Shown piece by piece: positions 21,400 through 31,827 of a stretch of 64,000 nt of DNA (the first letter of the stretch is position 1; each line of letters begins with the position of its first letter). Below the pieces are notes generated by a model, which was not told the origin of the DNA, searched no databases, and was given only the letters and a program-made list of their open reading frames with translations. The translations under genes were made by a program, and so were the position numbers. This DNA comes from Euglena gracilis (taxonomy: Eukaryota > Euglenida > Euglenophyceae > Euglenales): the NCBI GenBank assembly GCA_039621445.1, contig CP154957.1:4768504-4832503 (forward strand). The letters run 5' to 3'.

Positions 21400-21760
21400 C
21401 AGGGCGGTTAGGGCTTTTTTGTTCAGGACAGCTCATTTCAGGGCCGCCCTTAGGGCCAAGTGCCAGCCTGGCCAACGGCCGGTCCGGGAGTCGAACACAG
21501 TCAAAAATCAAATGGTCATGAAAAAAACATTTTTTGACGGTCTGGATGGATAGGCGATGGTCCAAGGATGCCGGGAGTCACCGTTTCCCCCGAATTGGCC
21601 CCGTTTTTGCCAAAGTACGGCCATTTTTCCCGCCGATTTTTCCCTTGTGAATTCCTCACCGAGTGTCATGGGACGGGGATTTTATTTCTATTTGCTTTTT
21701 TGTTTCCTTTTTTTTGTTATTTTTTAATTTTATTTTTCATTTATTTTTTACCGCTTGAGC
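21400..21760. mobile_element. Family A element (degenerate copy)
   Basis: Starts CAGGGCGGTTAGGGC and contains CCGGTCCGGGAGTCGAACA, TTTTTTGACGGTCTGGATGG, GGCGATGGTCCAAGGATGCC and GTGTCATGGGACGGGGATTT in family order. The right end is diverged (CGCTTGAGCGCC). Confidence 0.65.
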
Positions 21761-21790
21761 GCCGGCCAAGCCCGGCGGGGCCCTGCGGGA

Positions 21791-21950
21791 AATATACGCC
21801 GCCGGCAACGGCCACGCCGCGGCGGCGGCGCTGCTGCTGGCGGCGCGGGCCGACGCCGGCCGGCCGGACCACGCCCGCCGCACGGCACTGATGTACGCCG
21901 CGAAGGCCGGCAGCGCCCCCGCCGTGCAGGCCCTGCTGGCCGCCCCCGCC
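21791..21950 (+). CDS. Ankyrin-repeat exon 18
   Basis: The longest exon here: IYAAGNGHAAAAALLLAARA, then DAGRPDHARRTALMYAAK and AGSAPAVQALLAAPA, spanning almost two ankyrin repeats. The start follows CTG at 21783-21785. The end is placed so that exon 19 completes the loop as APALVQATDRDGLTAL. Sliding within the shared GCC allows an intron starting GC and ending AG (21948-23087), so this intron may be conventional-like. Confidence 0.85.
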
Positions 21951-22004
21951 AGCCAGGCCCCCGCTGGCTGCGCCGTCTGTCTCGAGCGTGGCTCATTTTT
22001 GCTC

Positions 22005-22080
22005 CTCCGGAAACTGTCACTTGACAGTGCGGCGGGTCCCACGACCCTCACAGTGGCCCGAGGGGGGAGGTTGCACGAAA
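22005..22080. repeat. GGAAACTGTCACTTGACAGT inverted repeat
   Basis: A short member of the GACAGTTTCC/GGAAACTGTC family that recurs near intron ends (5.4-6.1, 10.3, 11.5, 17.3, 23.2, 58.8 and 61.6 kb). Confidence 0.4.
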
Positions 22081-23090
22081 ATCAACGGGACTGGCTCTGA
22101 CAAGAGGCCGGTATCGAGGCCTTTGCAACGACGTCTTCCCATGATGGCAGATGGGCCAATGACGGGGACGCTGATGGTTCCTCCTCCCCCTCCCGGCACA
22201 TGACCCGCCTCAATCCATGCAAATGCGAGCGAACTCTCCGCACACAATCTGCGCCGACGTTCGAACGTAGAAGGCAGATGGGATGGAAAGGCAGATGCGC
22301 GCACACAGAAACCGAAGGAGGAAGGAGGCCCGGACAATTCCAGGCAGTGTGGATCTGGTTCAACAGCAGCGGGTGTGGGAGGTTGGGGAGCTGCCCCTTA
22401 CTCCCTGCCGTTGATCGCCCTTCAGAGGGCAGGGCCCTGTTCCCCGGCCGCTTCAGCAGCAGTCCCGAAGACGCCACCGCCGGCGGCCTTTGCTCTCCCT
22501 GTTGCAAGGTCTGACTTATGGGATCGCTCTGCAATAAAAATTGTGCGGGACTTTGGACTGCCAGCAGGCGCTGAGCAAGTATGTTTACAAGGAGACCTCA
22601 AGCAACAGAAGAAAAAAGTTTTCGGATAAGTGTCAGGGAGACGTGGAAGCCCATGGGGGGGGGGGGGGGACGAACAAAGTTTTTCGATATAAGATAAATA
22701 TAATAATAAGAGAGGGGTTCAAGGTCATTTCTCTATCACTCATAAGCTCAAAATAAGCTCAAAACTAAAGCACCAGGAAAGACGGGGGATAAACGACAGC
22801 ACCCAAAGTTGCCTGTTTCTAGTGTGAAATGAATACCTTATACCTCATCTTTTTTTATGAATTTCGGAACGGGGGAGGATATCGAGGACCCCTAACCCCT
22901 TGGAGGCCCAAACAGCCGTGAAAAAAATTAAATGTTTGTGTGTGTGTGCCCAAAAGAAGTGCGACACCTTGAGGGTCCGAACCAGCGTCACGTCCAGAAT
23001 ATGCGCACACCTCATGCACTTAGCCGGGGGGCACGTGCGTCACTGCAGTGGTGGACGCATGTGTGCAACGGCCCCCGGTCCCCCAAGGCC

Positions 23091-23197
23091 CTCGTCCAGG
23101 CCACAGACCGGGACGGGCTCACCGCCCTCCACCATGCCTGCAAGCGCGGCCACCCCCACGTCGCAGAGCTGCTCATCGCCGCTGGGGCAGACCACCT
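23091..23197 (+). CDS. Ankyrin-repeat exon 19
   Basis: Reads LVQATDRDGLTALHHACKRG, then HPHVAELLIAAGADH: a textbook ankyrin repeat (DRDGLTALHHACKRGH). The 3' end is inferred: joining near CTCGCC to exon 20 gives [15 protein letters not shown] with exact spacing, but the end lacks an AG and pairs poorly, so it may be off by several bases. Confidence 0.82.
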
Positions 23198-23663
23198 CGC
23201 CAGTGACCGGCCCCCCTCAGCCCTCCCCCCCCAAGCCCCCCCCCCCCCGGAGATTGTCATGATCTGAGGACCTGGCAGACCTTTTTGGCGCCAGCCGACC
23301 TGTTGGGGGACAGTTTCCCAGAGAGAGGGGGAGGGGGGAGCACCATATGTGCCAAAGCCATTTTAACTCCTAACTGATGGATTTTGGGGGTTAAAAGGTT
23401 GGTATGTCAAGGAAAAACAGGAAGTCATCGCTTGGTTCCGGCGGGTGATTCAGGCCGGTGAACAGCGCGCAATTGACGGCGCACTGCGGGATGCCGCTCG
23501 GCAACCCGGTCCAAGAGCCCCAAGAGCGTGCTGGGACGTCCGAGCGTTCCAAGCATTGCCCTTGCCCTGGTCGGCGCCCGGGCTCGAACCGGGAACGCTC
23601 CGGGGTCCCCGCGCGCTTTCGCGCGTTTCGCCCGCGCAGCCCCGGCGGACCGGCGCGGGGGGC

Positions 23664-23791
23664 CGCCCGCACCGCCAACGGCCTCACGGCCCTCGCCCTC
23701 GCCTGCAAGGAGGGCCACGCCCCGGTGGCTCAGCTGCTGCTGCGGGCGTCCTCCGCCCCGCTGGAGGAGGCCCCGGGCGGCGGCGGCGACG
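23664..23791 (+). CDS. Ankyrin-repeat exon 20
   Basis: Reads [20 protein letters not shown], then [20 protein letters not shown]. The repeat is clear up to LLLRAS and then diverges into a Gly/Pro-rich stretch. CAG at 23795-23797 suggests an end at 23791. The frame is open further, to 23822. Confidence 0.78.
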
Positions 23792-23929
23792 GCGCAGACA
23801 GGCGGCCCCTCCCAAAGTTGTGAGGCAGTCGCCAGGGCTTGTAGGCCAGGGAAATCTTCCTGCGGAATACCCATTGACCACTGAGATTGAGGGGGTATCT
23901 GCTGTACTTTTTGAAATGCATATAAACAT

Positions 23930-24039
23930 GTATATGTACATGGATATGTATATGTATATGTATATGAATATGTATATGAATATGGATATGAATATGGATA
24001 TGTATATGTATACGAATATGGATATGGATATGTATAGGC

Positions 24040-24128
<89 letters not shown>

Positions 24129-24170
24129 GAAATGTAGATGTATATGCGTATGTATATGCATGTGTACATA
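23930..24170. repeat. (TATATG/TATGTA)n microsatellite
   Basis: About 240 bp of ATATGT-type hexamers. All long Tyr-Thr or Ile-His frames here are artefacts. Confidence 0.93.
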
Positions 24171-24227
24171 TGCTGTACATAAGTATTATCTAGGATTATA
24201 TGTGTGTGCATACATATGAACATATAT

Positions 24228-24739
24228 GGCAGCCATACTCTTAACGACCCCCCTTAAGTGTCTTAAGTGTTTTTAGGGGGGATCATATATGGAGTGACCC
24301 GGGTCCGACCTTTTGGTTTTTTCGGTCCGTTTCGCCCCAGAACCGCACCGGATCCGGGCAACCGTCGGTGGATTCGGGGAGGGTTGGCTCTTGATTTTAG
24401 GAGCAGGGTCAGGGTTACGATCGGCAAAATGGCCGAAAACTGGCCATTTTTTAGGACCAAGTTAGGCTGGAAGTTAGGTCCCGTTTTGGGAAGACTATTC
24501 AAAACGCATTTTGCTTTTAAAGAAAAACGCCTAAATTCCGCGTAAATTTGTCCGGAATGCAGCTTAATTTCTCCCTAGCTTCCCAAAAAAGGGAGCCCAA
24601 CGGGAAGCCGGTCGGAACCCTAACCCTATTCCAATCAATGACCCCGACTTTCCCCCGAAGCTCGGACTTGTGTCACTCCATACGACCCCCCCCCCCGGAC
24701 ACATTTAACGACCCCGGGGTCGTTAAGAGTATGGCTGCC
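24228..24739. mobile_element. GGCAGCCATACTC-ended element
   Basis: Inverted ends GGCAGCCATACTCTTAACGA and its complement enclose 512 bp. Next to the ends, GTTAAATGTG-like and C-run blocks pair, as do ATATATGGAGTGAC and GTGTCACTCCATA. Flanks are microsatellite DNA, so a target duplication cannot be judged. Ends match those at 34.9 and 41.0 kb. Confidence 0.75.
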
Positions 24740-24744
24740 ATATC

Positions 24745-24878
24745 TAAAATTATATCTATATCTATATCTATATCTATATCTATATCTATATCTATATCTA
24801 TATCTATATCTATATCTATATCTATATCTATATCTATATCTATGTCTATATCTATATCTATATCTATATCTATCTGCA
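24745..24878. repeat. (TATATC)n microsatellite
   Basis: About 22 copies of a CTATAT hexamer, immediately beyond the right end of the element at 24228-24739. Intronic. Confidence 0.95.
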
Positions 24879-25085
24879 CCCACCCACCCACCCACCCGTC
24901 ATCCTGAGCTATTGTGATGCCCGAGAACCTGTCAGGGCCCTGCCTGGGATGCAGTCAGGGTTCCCGGTAGGGGCGAGAGTATTGGAATTGTCCAGGTCTT
25001 TTGGCACTGGACAACCTGTGCGAAAATATTCAGGTTCAGCCTTTGTAAAAAGTATGCAGATCACATTGGCATGTGTGCACACGTG

Positions 25086-25121
<36 letters not shown>

Positions 25122-25189
25122 GATATGTCTATGTAGTATGCATTACGCACATGTAATGCACATGTGATGTGTACACATCAGGGGGTCCA

Positions 25190-25405
25190 TAAGGGGCGGG
25201 AATTTTTTTCCCTTAAGGACTGCCCCTTAAGGACCGCCCTTAGGCCTAATGCTAATGGACTGGCCAATGGCCGATCCGGGGATCAAATGGGGTCAAAATC
25301 AAAAGTTAAAAAAAAACCATTTTTTGACGTTTTGGGTGGAGGGACGATGGTCCAAGGATGCCAGAAATCATTTTCCCCCCCGAAGTCGACCCTTTTTGCA
25401 CAACA
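25190..25405. mobile_element. Family A element (truncated copy)
   Basis: Starts GGGTCCATAAGGGGCGGGAA and carries CTTAAGGACCGCCC, GGATCAAATGGGGTCAAAA, GGACGATGGTCCAAGGATGC and CCGAAGTCGACCC. It breaks off after TTTTTGCACAACAA, so the right end is missing. Confidence 0.65.
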
Positions 25406-25520
25406 ACTACTGTACCGCGTTATTATGTTGAGAATTTCACCCACATATCAAAATACAATTGTGTAATGCGCATGAGTATCAATGTGCATCAGCATTTCTT
25501 TCCCCAGGCGGCCTGTGCCC

Positions 25521-25990
25521 ACTGCAGCCGCAGGAGGGCAGCCCCCGGCAGTGTCTGGAGCAGGCTTGCGCTTAGTCGGGTGCCTACCCCACGGGGGGGG
25601 TGCTAGGGGCAGGCACCCCATAGCACCCGATCCGACCCCCCAGGGGGGGTAGGGTTTCGGGGGGTGCCTGCCCCTAGCAGGCACCCCCCTCCGACCCCGG
25701 CGCCGAAGGCGCCGGGGGCCCGGAAACGGCCATTTTCAATGAAAATTTTCTGGGTCCGGCCCGGACCCCTATCCCCCCCGGGGGGGGGGTGCCTGCTAGG
25801 GGCAGGCACCCTATAGCACCCCCCCCTCCCCCCCCCCGGTTGGTAAGCACAAGCATGGTCTGGAGTGCAGCGACCCGCTGTCCGACGCCTGGGACGGCGC
25901 TGTGACGTACTTCGCTGACCTGTTCAGGCTGGACCACCCCCCGATGCCAGGCGCGGTGGCGGGACTAAAAGGGCGGTTTGTGGCCAATGT
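25521..25990 (+). CDS. Coding-like exon split by an element; product unrecognised
   Basis: Removing 25558-25862 leaves one open frame that reads RQCLECSDPLSDAWDGAV, then TYFADLFRLDHPPMPGAV and continues to about 25990. It is not an ankyrin sequence. Another frame through the same junction is open for part of the way, so frame choice is uncertain. It lies between ankyrin exons 20 and 21 and could be a non-ankyrin segment of the same protein. Confidence 0.4.
25558..25862 (+). mobile_element. CAG-ended element with exact 8-bp duplication
   Basis: GTCTGGAG occurs directly before (25553-25560) and after (25858-25865) an element with ends CAGGCTTGCGCTTA and TAAGCACAAGCATG. The predicted intron GAG-CAG...ATG-GTCTG puts CAG at +4 and ATG, one change from CTG, at -8. 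Inside are repeated GGGGCAGGCACC palindromes and a GGCGCCGAAGGCGCC mini-hairpin (25701-25715). Confidence 0.8.
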
Positions 25991-26002
25991 GGTCCGGGGA
26001 TG

Positions 26003-26033
<31 letters not shown>

Positions 26034-26516
26034 ACACAACCACAACACACAACACACACTTAGACATGCACAAATGACCCCAAAAAAACAATCTGCCTCC
26101 TCTTCAGGACCCCAAAATGCCAAAAAGCCAATTCACCCAGGGCGGGAATTCCTGCAACCCCATGGGTGGTGGGTGGGGGGACCCCCACCCTAATTTTGAC
26201 CAGGTTTCTCTTGGACGGAGTTGCTTTAAGAGCTTTATTTTGTTCTGGCTCTCCGCATTCTGACTCTTGGGGGGCAGTTGATTTCGGTCCGTCATTTCCC
26301 GTTATTTCCGTTATTTTCAAACTTTTTTTTTATGTTTTGATTGTGTCGCCAAGCATATTTTTTGATTTTTTTTGGGGGAGCGCGGCGGACCATTTTTTCC
26401 AAAAAAAATACGAAATTCGTTATTATTTTATATATACATATCTATTATTTTATATATATGTGTAATAAAGAGCATAGTCAGCCCCGCTGCCAGCATCAGT
26501 CGGCACCCCCGCTCCC

Positions 26517-26612
26517 AACTCCGCGGACGCCCAGGGCTGGACCGCCCTCCACCACGCCGCCTCGATGGGCTACCTGGAGCTGCTGCGGGCCCTGCTCACC
26601 GCAGACGCCGAC
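26517..26612 (+). CDS. Ankyrin-repeat exon 21
   Basis: Reads NSADAQGWTALHHAASMGYL, then ELLRALLTADAD: a full ankyrin repeat with the TALHHAA signature. CAG at 26616-26618 sets the intron start at 26613. Joining to exon 22 gives DADVHAVTDAGDTPL, exact spacing. The 5' boundary is not determined; the frame is open upstream for a few codons. Confidence 0.85.
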
Positions 26613-27102
26613 GTCCAGGCCGCCGTGGGGCCGGCAACCGTATTGGAGTGGACCGCCCCTTGAGGACCGCCCCCCCCCCCCGGCCAAGCCAGGGGCCCAA
26701 GGGTCGACCAAGGGCTGGCCAAGGCCGAACCGGGACTTTGACGGGATCAAAATTTCAAAAGTCGAAAACTCATTGTTTGAGGTTTTGGCTGGGTTGGGGG
26801 TCCAAGGGTGCCAGAAGTCACTTTTTTCCTCGATGTCGACCTGATTTTGCCAAAAATGGCCATTTTCCCGACCATTATTCAAATGAATATCTCATTGAAT
26901 GTGCTGGGACAGCAGAGTTGTTTTTTTTTGTTCTCTTGAGGACTGCCTTGGTGAACACTGGCCCCCCAAACATGGCTGGCTTGGCGGGTCATCCATGCGT
27001 TTGCCGGCCGGCGGCGGTTCGAGTCCGGGCTCGCCGCCGGACAACTTTGGCCCATGCCCCGGCCCGCTCAACTCAACCCCCCCCCCCGGCCGGCCTGGTC
27101 CC
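26613..27102 (+). other. Nonconventional intron, 490 bp
   Basis: Starts GTCCAG and ends CTGGTCCC, with CAG at +4 and CTG at -8. The two splice points also share GTCCA and GCCG on both sides. A family A copy (about 26650-26955: TGGACCGCCCCTTGAGGACC...CTTGAGGACTGCC) occupies most of it, so one element sits within another intron. No AG at the 3' end. Confidence 0.82.
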
Positions 27103-27248
27103 GTCCACGCCGTCACGGACGCGGGGGACACACCGCTGGCCCGCGCCGCGGTGCAGGGCCATGGGGAGGCAGCGCGGCTGCTGCTGCGGGCGAGGGCGGA
27201 CGTCAACGCCCGCAACAAGGCGGGGGCCACCGTCCTGATCGCCGGGCC
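27103..27248 (+). CDS. Ankyrin-repeat exon 22
   Basis: Reads VHAVTDAGDTPLARAAVQGH, then GEAARLLLRARADVNARN and KAGATVLIAG. One complete consensus repeat and the start of the next. CAG at 27252-27254 gives an end at 27248. Continuing at 27701 yields TVLIAGPSREGADVAQLLL with exact spacing. Confidence 0.87.
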
Positions 27249-27364
27249 GGGCAGCCCTGGCGGACTGTTGTGCAAAGATATTTTTTGTACCTCGTCCACA
27301 GGCTGGACAGGTGGCTGTACTGTTTACCGAAAAAGATGTCATACAAGTCAGCAGATGCGTAGGT

Positions 27365-27520
27365 AAATATGCATGCATGCATGCATGCATGCATGCATGC
27401 ATGTATGTATGTATGTATGTATGTATGTATGTATGTATGTATGTATGTATGTATGTATGTATGTATGTATGTATGTATGTTTGTATGTATGTATGTATGC
27501 GTGTATGCGTGTATGTGAGG
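27365..27520. repeat. (GCAT)n / (GTAT)n microsatellite
   Basis: A pure tetranucleotide tract, GCAT changing to GTAT at about 27402, followed by GT-rich sequence to 27560. It lies in the intron between exons 22 and 23. Confidence 0.95.
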
Positions 27521-27700
27521 GTGTGTGTGCGCGCGCGTGTGTGTGTGTACGTATGTGTATGTGAATGTTTGTATAATATCTGTGTGCGATGTCCCAGATA
27601 ATGAAAACGTCCGAAAAATGTCAAACTATTAGTATGGTTCTGCAATATGTAAGCAGTCCCTGGCCCATGGCCATAGCTGCACGGGCCCCGTCTGCCACTG

Positions 27701-27745
27701 CAGCCGGGAGGGGGCTGATGTGGCCCAACTGCTGCTGGATGCCGG
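27701..27745 (+). CDS. Ankyrin-repeat exon 23
   Basis: A very short exon reading SREGADVAQLLLDAG, the second helix of an ankyrin repeat. CTG at 27692-27694 lies at -9 to -7. The end is fixed by the 8-bp duplication GCCGGGGC shared with exon 24. The frame remains open downstream but leaves the ankyrin pattern at once. Confidence 0.75.
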
Positions 27746-28262
27746 GGCCATGGCTTCCTTTAACGCCGGTGGCACCCACCCAACCAACCTGACCAACGGG
27801 TGGGCTGGGAGGGCATGGATGGATGGGTTTCTGAAAAAGTGGGTGGGTGGGTGGGTTTGGGTCTAGGGAAAAGCGCCCCCCCCCCAGGATCACTACCCCC
27901 CCCCCCTATTTCCAACGACCCCCCTATGTCCAATGGCCACCCCCCCCCCGGTCAGAGGACACCTTTTCGGAGGTTTGACCAAATCCCCGCCGCAAAGCGC
28001 CAGGACGAAAAATTTGGTCCAAAAATTGGCCAAAAATTTGGCCAAAATGCCATTTTTGACACTTTTTGGACAAAAAATTGTCAAAATTGCCCAAAATTTT
28101 CGGCGCGAAGCGCCGGAAGGGAAAATTTGGGCATTTTTTGGGCGGGTAGGGACCCGGGTACCCACCAACTTTCTTTAGACCCCATGTCCAATGACCCCCC
28201 CCCGGTCAGAGGACAGAGGTCATTGGACATAGGGGGGGGGGGATAAGTGAATCCATGGCCGG
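27746..28262 (+). mobile_element. Element acting as an intron, exact 8-bp duplication
   Basis: GCCGGGGC is found at 27741-27748 and 28258-28265, flanking inverted ends CATGGCTTCC and GAATCCATG. Cutting gives CAT at +4 and ATG at -8, still complementary. The joined frame reads LLLDAGAHVNVADQLGTTAL, a perfect ankyrin loop. No AG is available anywhere in the slide window. The core (about 27890-28245) has GTCCAATGACC / GGTCATTGGAC inverted blocks and a GGCGCGAAGCGCC mini-hairpin at 28102-28114. Confidence 0.85.
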
Positions 28263-28333
28263 GGCCCACGTCAACGTTGCGGACCAGCTCGGCACCACCG
28301 CCCTGATGTCCGCTGCCCAGCACAACCACCGCC
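28263..28333 (+). CDS. Ankyrin-repeat exon 24
   Basis: Reads AHVNVADQLGTTALMSAAQH, then NHR. It ends at the CAG-defined intron start (CAG 28337-28339). Joining to exon 25 gives [20 protein letters not shown] with exact spacing and phase. Confidence 0.85.
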
Positions 28334-28553
28334 GTCCAGGGCGGACTGGGCACTACTGCCTCTGAGGTATTGGAGCTTCCCCCCCCCCCCCGACAGGAAG
28401 ACCAGGAAGGAGACCCTGACAATTTTCTGCATTGTGCCTGCCGAATCCGTTGGTATTCCCGCGTTAGGGTGGTGGCTCCATGTTGACTGAATTCGCTCAT
28501 ATTCGCAGGCCACATTGTCCATCTGGACAGGGGTGCCAGTCCTCTCTGACGCC
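28334..28553 (+). other. Nonconventional intron, 220 bp
   Basis: Starts GTCCAG and ends CTGACGCC, with CAG at +4 and CTG at -8. The ends CAGGGCGGACTGGGCAC and GTGCCAGTCCTCTCTG form an imperfect inverted repeat. It is among the shortest well-supported introns here. Confidence 0.82.
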
Positions 28554-28617
28554 GGGTGCTACGGTTGCTGTTGAAGAAGGACGCCCTCGTGGACGTGAGG
28601 GACCACGATCAGAAGAC
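28554..28617 (+). CDS. Ankyrin-repeat exon 25
   Basis: Reads [20 protein letters not shown], then K and two bases of Thr. The CAG at 28621-28623 predicts the intron start at 28618. The next plus-strand ankyrin exon with matching phase is at 58574 and completes DHDQKTALFYASAMGY, a perfect repeat start. Confidence 0.82.
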
Positions 28618-28679
28618 AGGCAGGGGGTGCCTGAAGTCTGCCATTCCACAGACTGCCGAAGCTGTGCACAGGCATATGT

Positions 28680-28890
28680 GCACGCACACGCACAGGCACG
28701 CCCATATATATTCACACGCACACACGCACACACACGCGCGCGCAAACACACACACACACACACGCAAACACACAGTAACATGTACACACACACAAACGCA
28801 AACACGCGCGCACACGCAAACACCCACAAACACACGCGCACATGCACACACAAACACACACACACACACACACTCTCTCTCTCTCTCTCA
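28680..28890. repeat. CA-rich compound microsatellite
   Basis: ACACACGC-type repeats of about 190 bp, ending in (CT)n at 28873-28888. At the start of the giant intron. Confidence 0.9.
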
Positions 28891-29059
28891 CTACGACCCA
28901 GCCGGGCGATTATTGAGTTGCAAATGGGCCTGCAATTGGGAGGGAATGGCTGGAGTGCGCTGCCATTTGCCCTGGGGTGGCAATTGTATGGGGTGGTCAA
29001 ATGCAGGTAATCTGGCGTGCAACATGTCTTTGAATCGTGGGACATCTTGTTCGGAATTG

Positions 29060-29630
29060 TGGTAAGATCCAGTCAATCACCTCTATGCTCTTCTGGAAAG
29101 GGCCCACAAATATGTGTGTATTTTCAAATTCCTGGTGGTCATCGTATCATGCATTGGGGATATGATGGCAAGTGGGTTGAAACACCCATATTAGTTGCGC
29201 TGCAAGGTCGATTTTATTGACAATCAAGAATCACGTCTCTGTCTGCATGAACCCCAAATGAAAGAAAATATTATATTGTATATATAATGGGGTGATCAGT
29301 GCACTTTCTTTCCATTTGATTGACGTTGTCAAAATAATTCTGAGAAATCTGCAAAGATACACAAACATGTCTAAAGACATAAATATAATGTATATTATAT
29401 ATTATATATTATTATCACTTATTTATTTTTTTTTGTATTATTATGATATGTATTATTTATCCAACTATTATATTTATATGTTGTTTATTATTATTTATTA
29501 TTTGTTATTTATTATGTTCATTATATATATTATTTTTTGTGTTTTATATATTTTTTATAATATACAATATGTACTATAAATACACATTGATGTGGATATT
29601 GATATATTTCTATAAATTGATAATGGGGGC
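29060..29630. other. AT-rich non-coding stretch
   Basis: 29270-29600 is largely A/T (TTATTATTTA repeats). No gene was recognised. Confidence 0.5.
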
Positions 29631-29639
29631 GACAGACCG

Positions 29640-31111
29640 CAGCCAGCAGCTGCTTGTTCGGAAGGTGGCTCAACACTCGGCACTGCAGAGGCTGCCTGGC
29701 GCTCGGCCTCGGCCAGCTTCCTGCAGGCTCTCTCGGGTTCGCTTGCCTCTGCTGATGACCCACTTGTGCCTGTCCCTGATCGCCAACTTGGCCACACGCT
29801 TTGGTCTGCCAGCACCGGTCACACCACGGTCCTTGCTTCAATTGGCACTCGCAAGGTAGCACCCGGCATGGACGGCATGGGTGGGGGTTCAACTCCCTCG
29901 AGAAGCTCCTGATCCCATCCGGAGTAGTCAGGCCTGCGCCTCTTGCTGGGTCTTTGCCCAGCAGCTTCGGTCTCAGGCTTCCTTTTGCCCGTCAACAGGG
30001 CAGACACACGCTCGGCAATGGTCCCCTCCGCCGTCTGCTCAGGAGGAAGCCCTCACCAGCTGCAGCCTGTCGGGTCTGCCCCAAAGCAGGGGTTTTTTTA
30101 GTCTTGGACCCCCAGGGGGGGTGTAGAGTGGTTGGGTCCGACAGAGCCCCCCCCCTCCGGAGGTCTTGGGTGGGATATACTTTTCGGCGCCGAAATTTTT
30201 TGAAAGTGCTATTTTTAGCACTTTTCGCGATTTTTGGCCAATTTCGGGGAATTTTGTGGGTCCCCCGGGACCCCCACCCTGGGGGGGCCCCCAGGGGTGG
30301 GTGGGTGGGGGGGGGACCTCCCCCTGGTCTTAAAAAACTCCCACCCCGAAGTAGCTTGGCCATGTACATTCCCATCACCTTCAGCATTAGGCAGTCGCCA
30401 CAGACCATGCTTGGCTTGCCCATGCCGACGTCTTTGGTGACCCTCATGCAGGACACCTGACTGCCGTATGCCTGGGCAAAGAACTCAGGCCTGCACTCTT
30501 GACCACGAACGGCTTGGGGACCATGTTCTTTGGCAGAACCATGCCCATGACGTACCTCGCCTCAGCAGGGGCACCCCAAATTTGAACGTTCCAGCAAGTG
30601 ATGCAGGGACGTCGGTTTTGCAAACACCGCCGACCCAGTGATTTGGTGCGCAAAAGAAATCATTCCTGCAGCAGGCATCACGATCAGATTTGTGAGTTTT
30701 TTTGTTGTATTGGATGACCACCCCAAACTTTTTAGCTTCGGCTGAAAAGTCCATGACGAGCGGGACTCAGGCTGGAGGTACTCCAGGTCGACTCCCCCAG
30801 GCAGTACTTTAGTAGTAGGGCGGACTGCCAGCTCAGCAGCTTGAAGTTGATGTTCATCACCGCCTTGGAAGGCTCAGGGCCGAGCTCCTCCAACCGGGCC
30901 CTCAGGTCGGTGCTCAGGGACAAGTCGAAGTTGTCCAACGTGGCCTGGTCATCCAGTAGCCCTGCTTCAAGAGCTCGCTAGTCGCCAACACACAGATGAT
31001 CTTCCGGCTGGTCAGCTCAGACAACGGCTTTGCCGTCCTGGGCATAGTTCCCGTCAAGCCAATGAGGGCGACAGACTGGCTCCAACATTGATAAACATTG
31101 TAGAAACACAA
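29640..31111 (-). CDS. Minus-strand coding-like region, unknown protein
   Basis: Reading the minus strand from 31111 downward, several frames look coding in succession: IGLTGTMPRTAKPLSELTSR; ALEAGLLDDQATLDNFDLSL with LEELGPEPSKAVMNINFKLL; AEAKKFGVVIQYNKKTHKSD; ARYVMGMVLPKNMVPKPFVV; and finally a basic stretch KRKPETEAAGQRPSKRRRPD that looks like a nuclear localisation signal. The frame changes at each step. This could mean short introns, as in the ankyrin gene, or decay. An element interrupts it at 30085-30350. No family is recognised. Confidence 0.4.
30085..30352. mobile_element. Fold-back element in minus-strand coding-like region
   Basis: Ends GGGGTTTTTTTAGTCTTGGA and TGGTCTTAAAAAACTCCC are near complements, flanked by CCCCAAAGCAG and CCCCGAAGTAG, an imperfect duplication. 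It contains GGCGCCGAAATTTTTTGAAA and C/G-run hairpins. On the minus strand its right end reads CCCCTGCTTTG, with CTG eight bases before a possible exon. Confidence 0.6.
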
Positions 31112-31556
31112 ATTTATACCGATAATACCGATAATTTATAAATATCAAATAAATAAATGAATGAAATAAATACATAAATGAAACAAATGATTAATTATTA
31201 CAAAAGCAAACAAATAGAATAAACGAATCAAATAAACCAAAAAATAAGTTAGTATATTTACATACGTTTTTTTTTATTCAGATTGGCCTCCCAAAAATCG
31301 TTAAGTCGATCAAACTTTAAGCGAAACACATCTCTTTCCTCCACTCTTGTGCATGGCTGGAAGTGAGGATAAAATCAGCAAGCCCCAACCACTTTAAAAC
31401 TAAACTTTAAAATTTGATCATATCACGCAAACTGTTCAAACCTCAGGCATGGCGTTAGAGCTGCCCCCCCCCCATGCAGAGTGTCAGGTGATCGCCGCCT
31501 CCAAGCACCCCCTAAACAAAGCTAATGTTTTAATAATGAGTGACAACTTTCGCAAA
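31110..31556. other. AT-rich non-coding stretch
   Basis: 31120-31270 is A/T-rich with AATAAATGAA-type repeats. No gene was recognised. Confidence 0.45.
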
Positions 31557-31557
31557 C

Positions 31558-31827
31558 TCATGGTGACAAATAAATTGGGTGGACCCTAATTTTCCCAAAA
31601 CGCACCCAAAACATTGTACAATGACAGAAATTACGGAGACATGTTTGCGATTCCAAATGACGGACAATTTTGCTTGGGCGCGGAGCAACGTAGGGTTTCC
31701 TTAATCCTGCGCATTTTTGACAAGCATAGTGAAATCCTTTTGGGTTACCACAATTGGATGAAAATTGTTGTGCTTCATCCGCATCCGCACACGTCACAGG
31801 GACATACACCTCATGCTGGCGAGCCAT
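31558..31827 (-). CDS. Minus-strand Cys-rich open frame, unknown function
   Basis: An 89-residue frame including ARQHEVYVPVTCADADEA and a Cys-rich middle (CGN..HYACQKCAG.....CLRNFCHC) that could bind zinc. It runs into a stop at 31558. Composition is less GC-skewed than the ankyrin exons. The sequence upstream on the minus strand (31838-32206) is a Pro/Lys/Arg-rich frame that may or may not belong to it. No family is recognised. Confidence 0.35.
   Translation of the reverse strand: MARQHEVYVPVTCADADEAQQFSSNCGNPKGFHYACQKCAGLRKPYVAPRPSKIVRHLESQTCLRNFCHCTMFWVRFGKIRVHPIYLSP

Larger units (their letters stand above)
20304..21790 (+). other. Nonconventional intron, 1487 bp
   Basis: Starts GGCCAG and ends CTGCGGGA. 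CAGGGCCCC near the start complements GGGGCCCTG near the end, with CAG at +4 and CTG at -8. It houses the GGCAGC-ended element at 20554-21287 and a family A relic at 21400-21760. Confidence 0.82.

Noticed and set aside
21790-22051. Minus-strand Arg/Ala-rich frames opposite ankyrin exons
   Set aside because: They are shadows of GC-rich ankyrin codons; the plus strand has clear consensus residues.
23575-23640. Possible tRNA (GGTTCGAGCC with perfect T stem, minus strand)
   Set aside because: Only a T arm is visible; no acceptor, anticodon or D arm can be formed.
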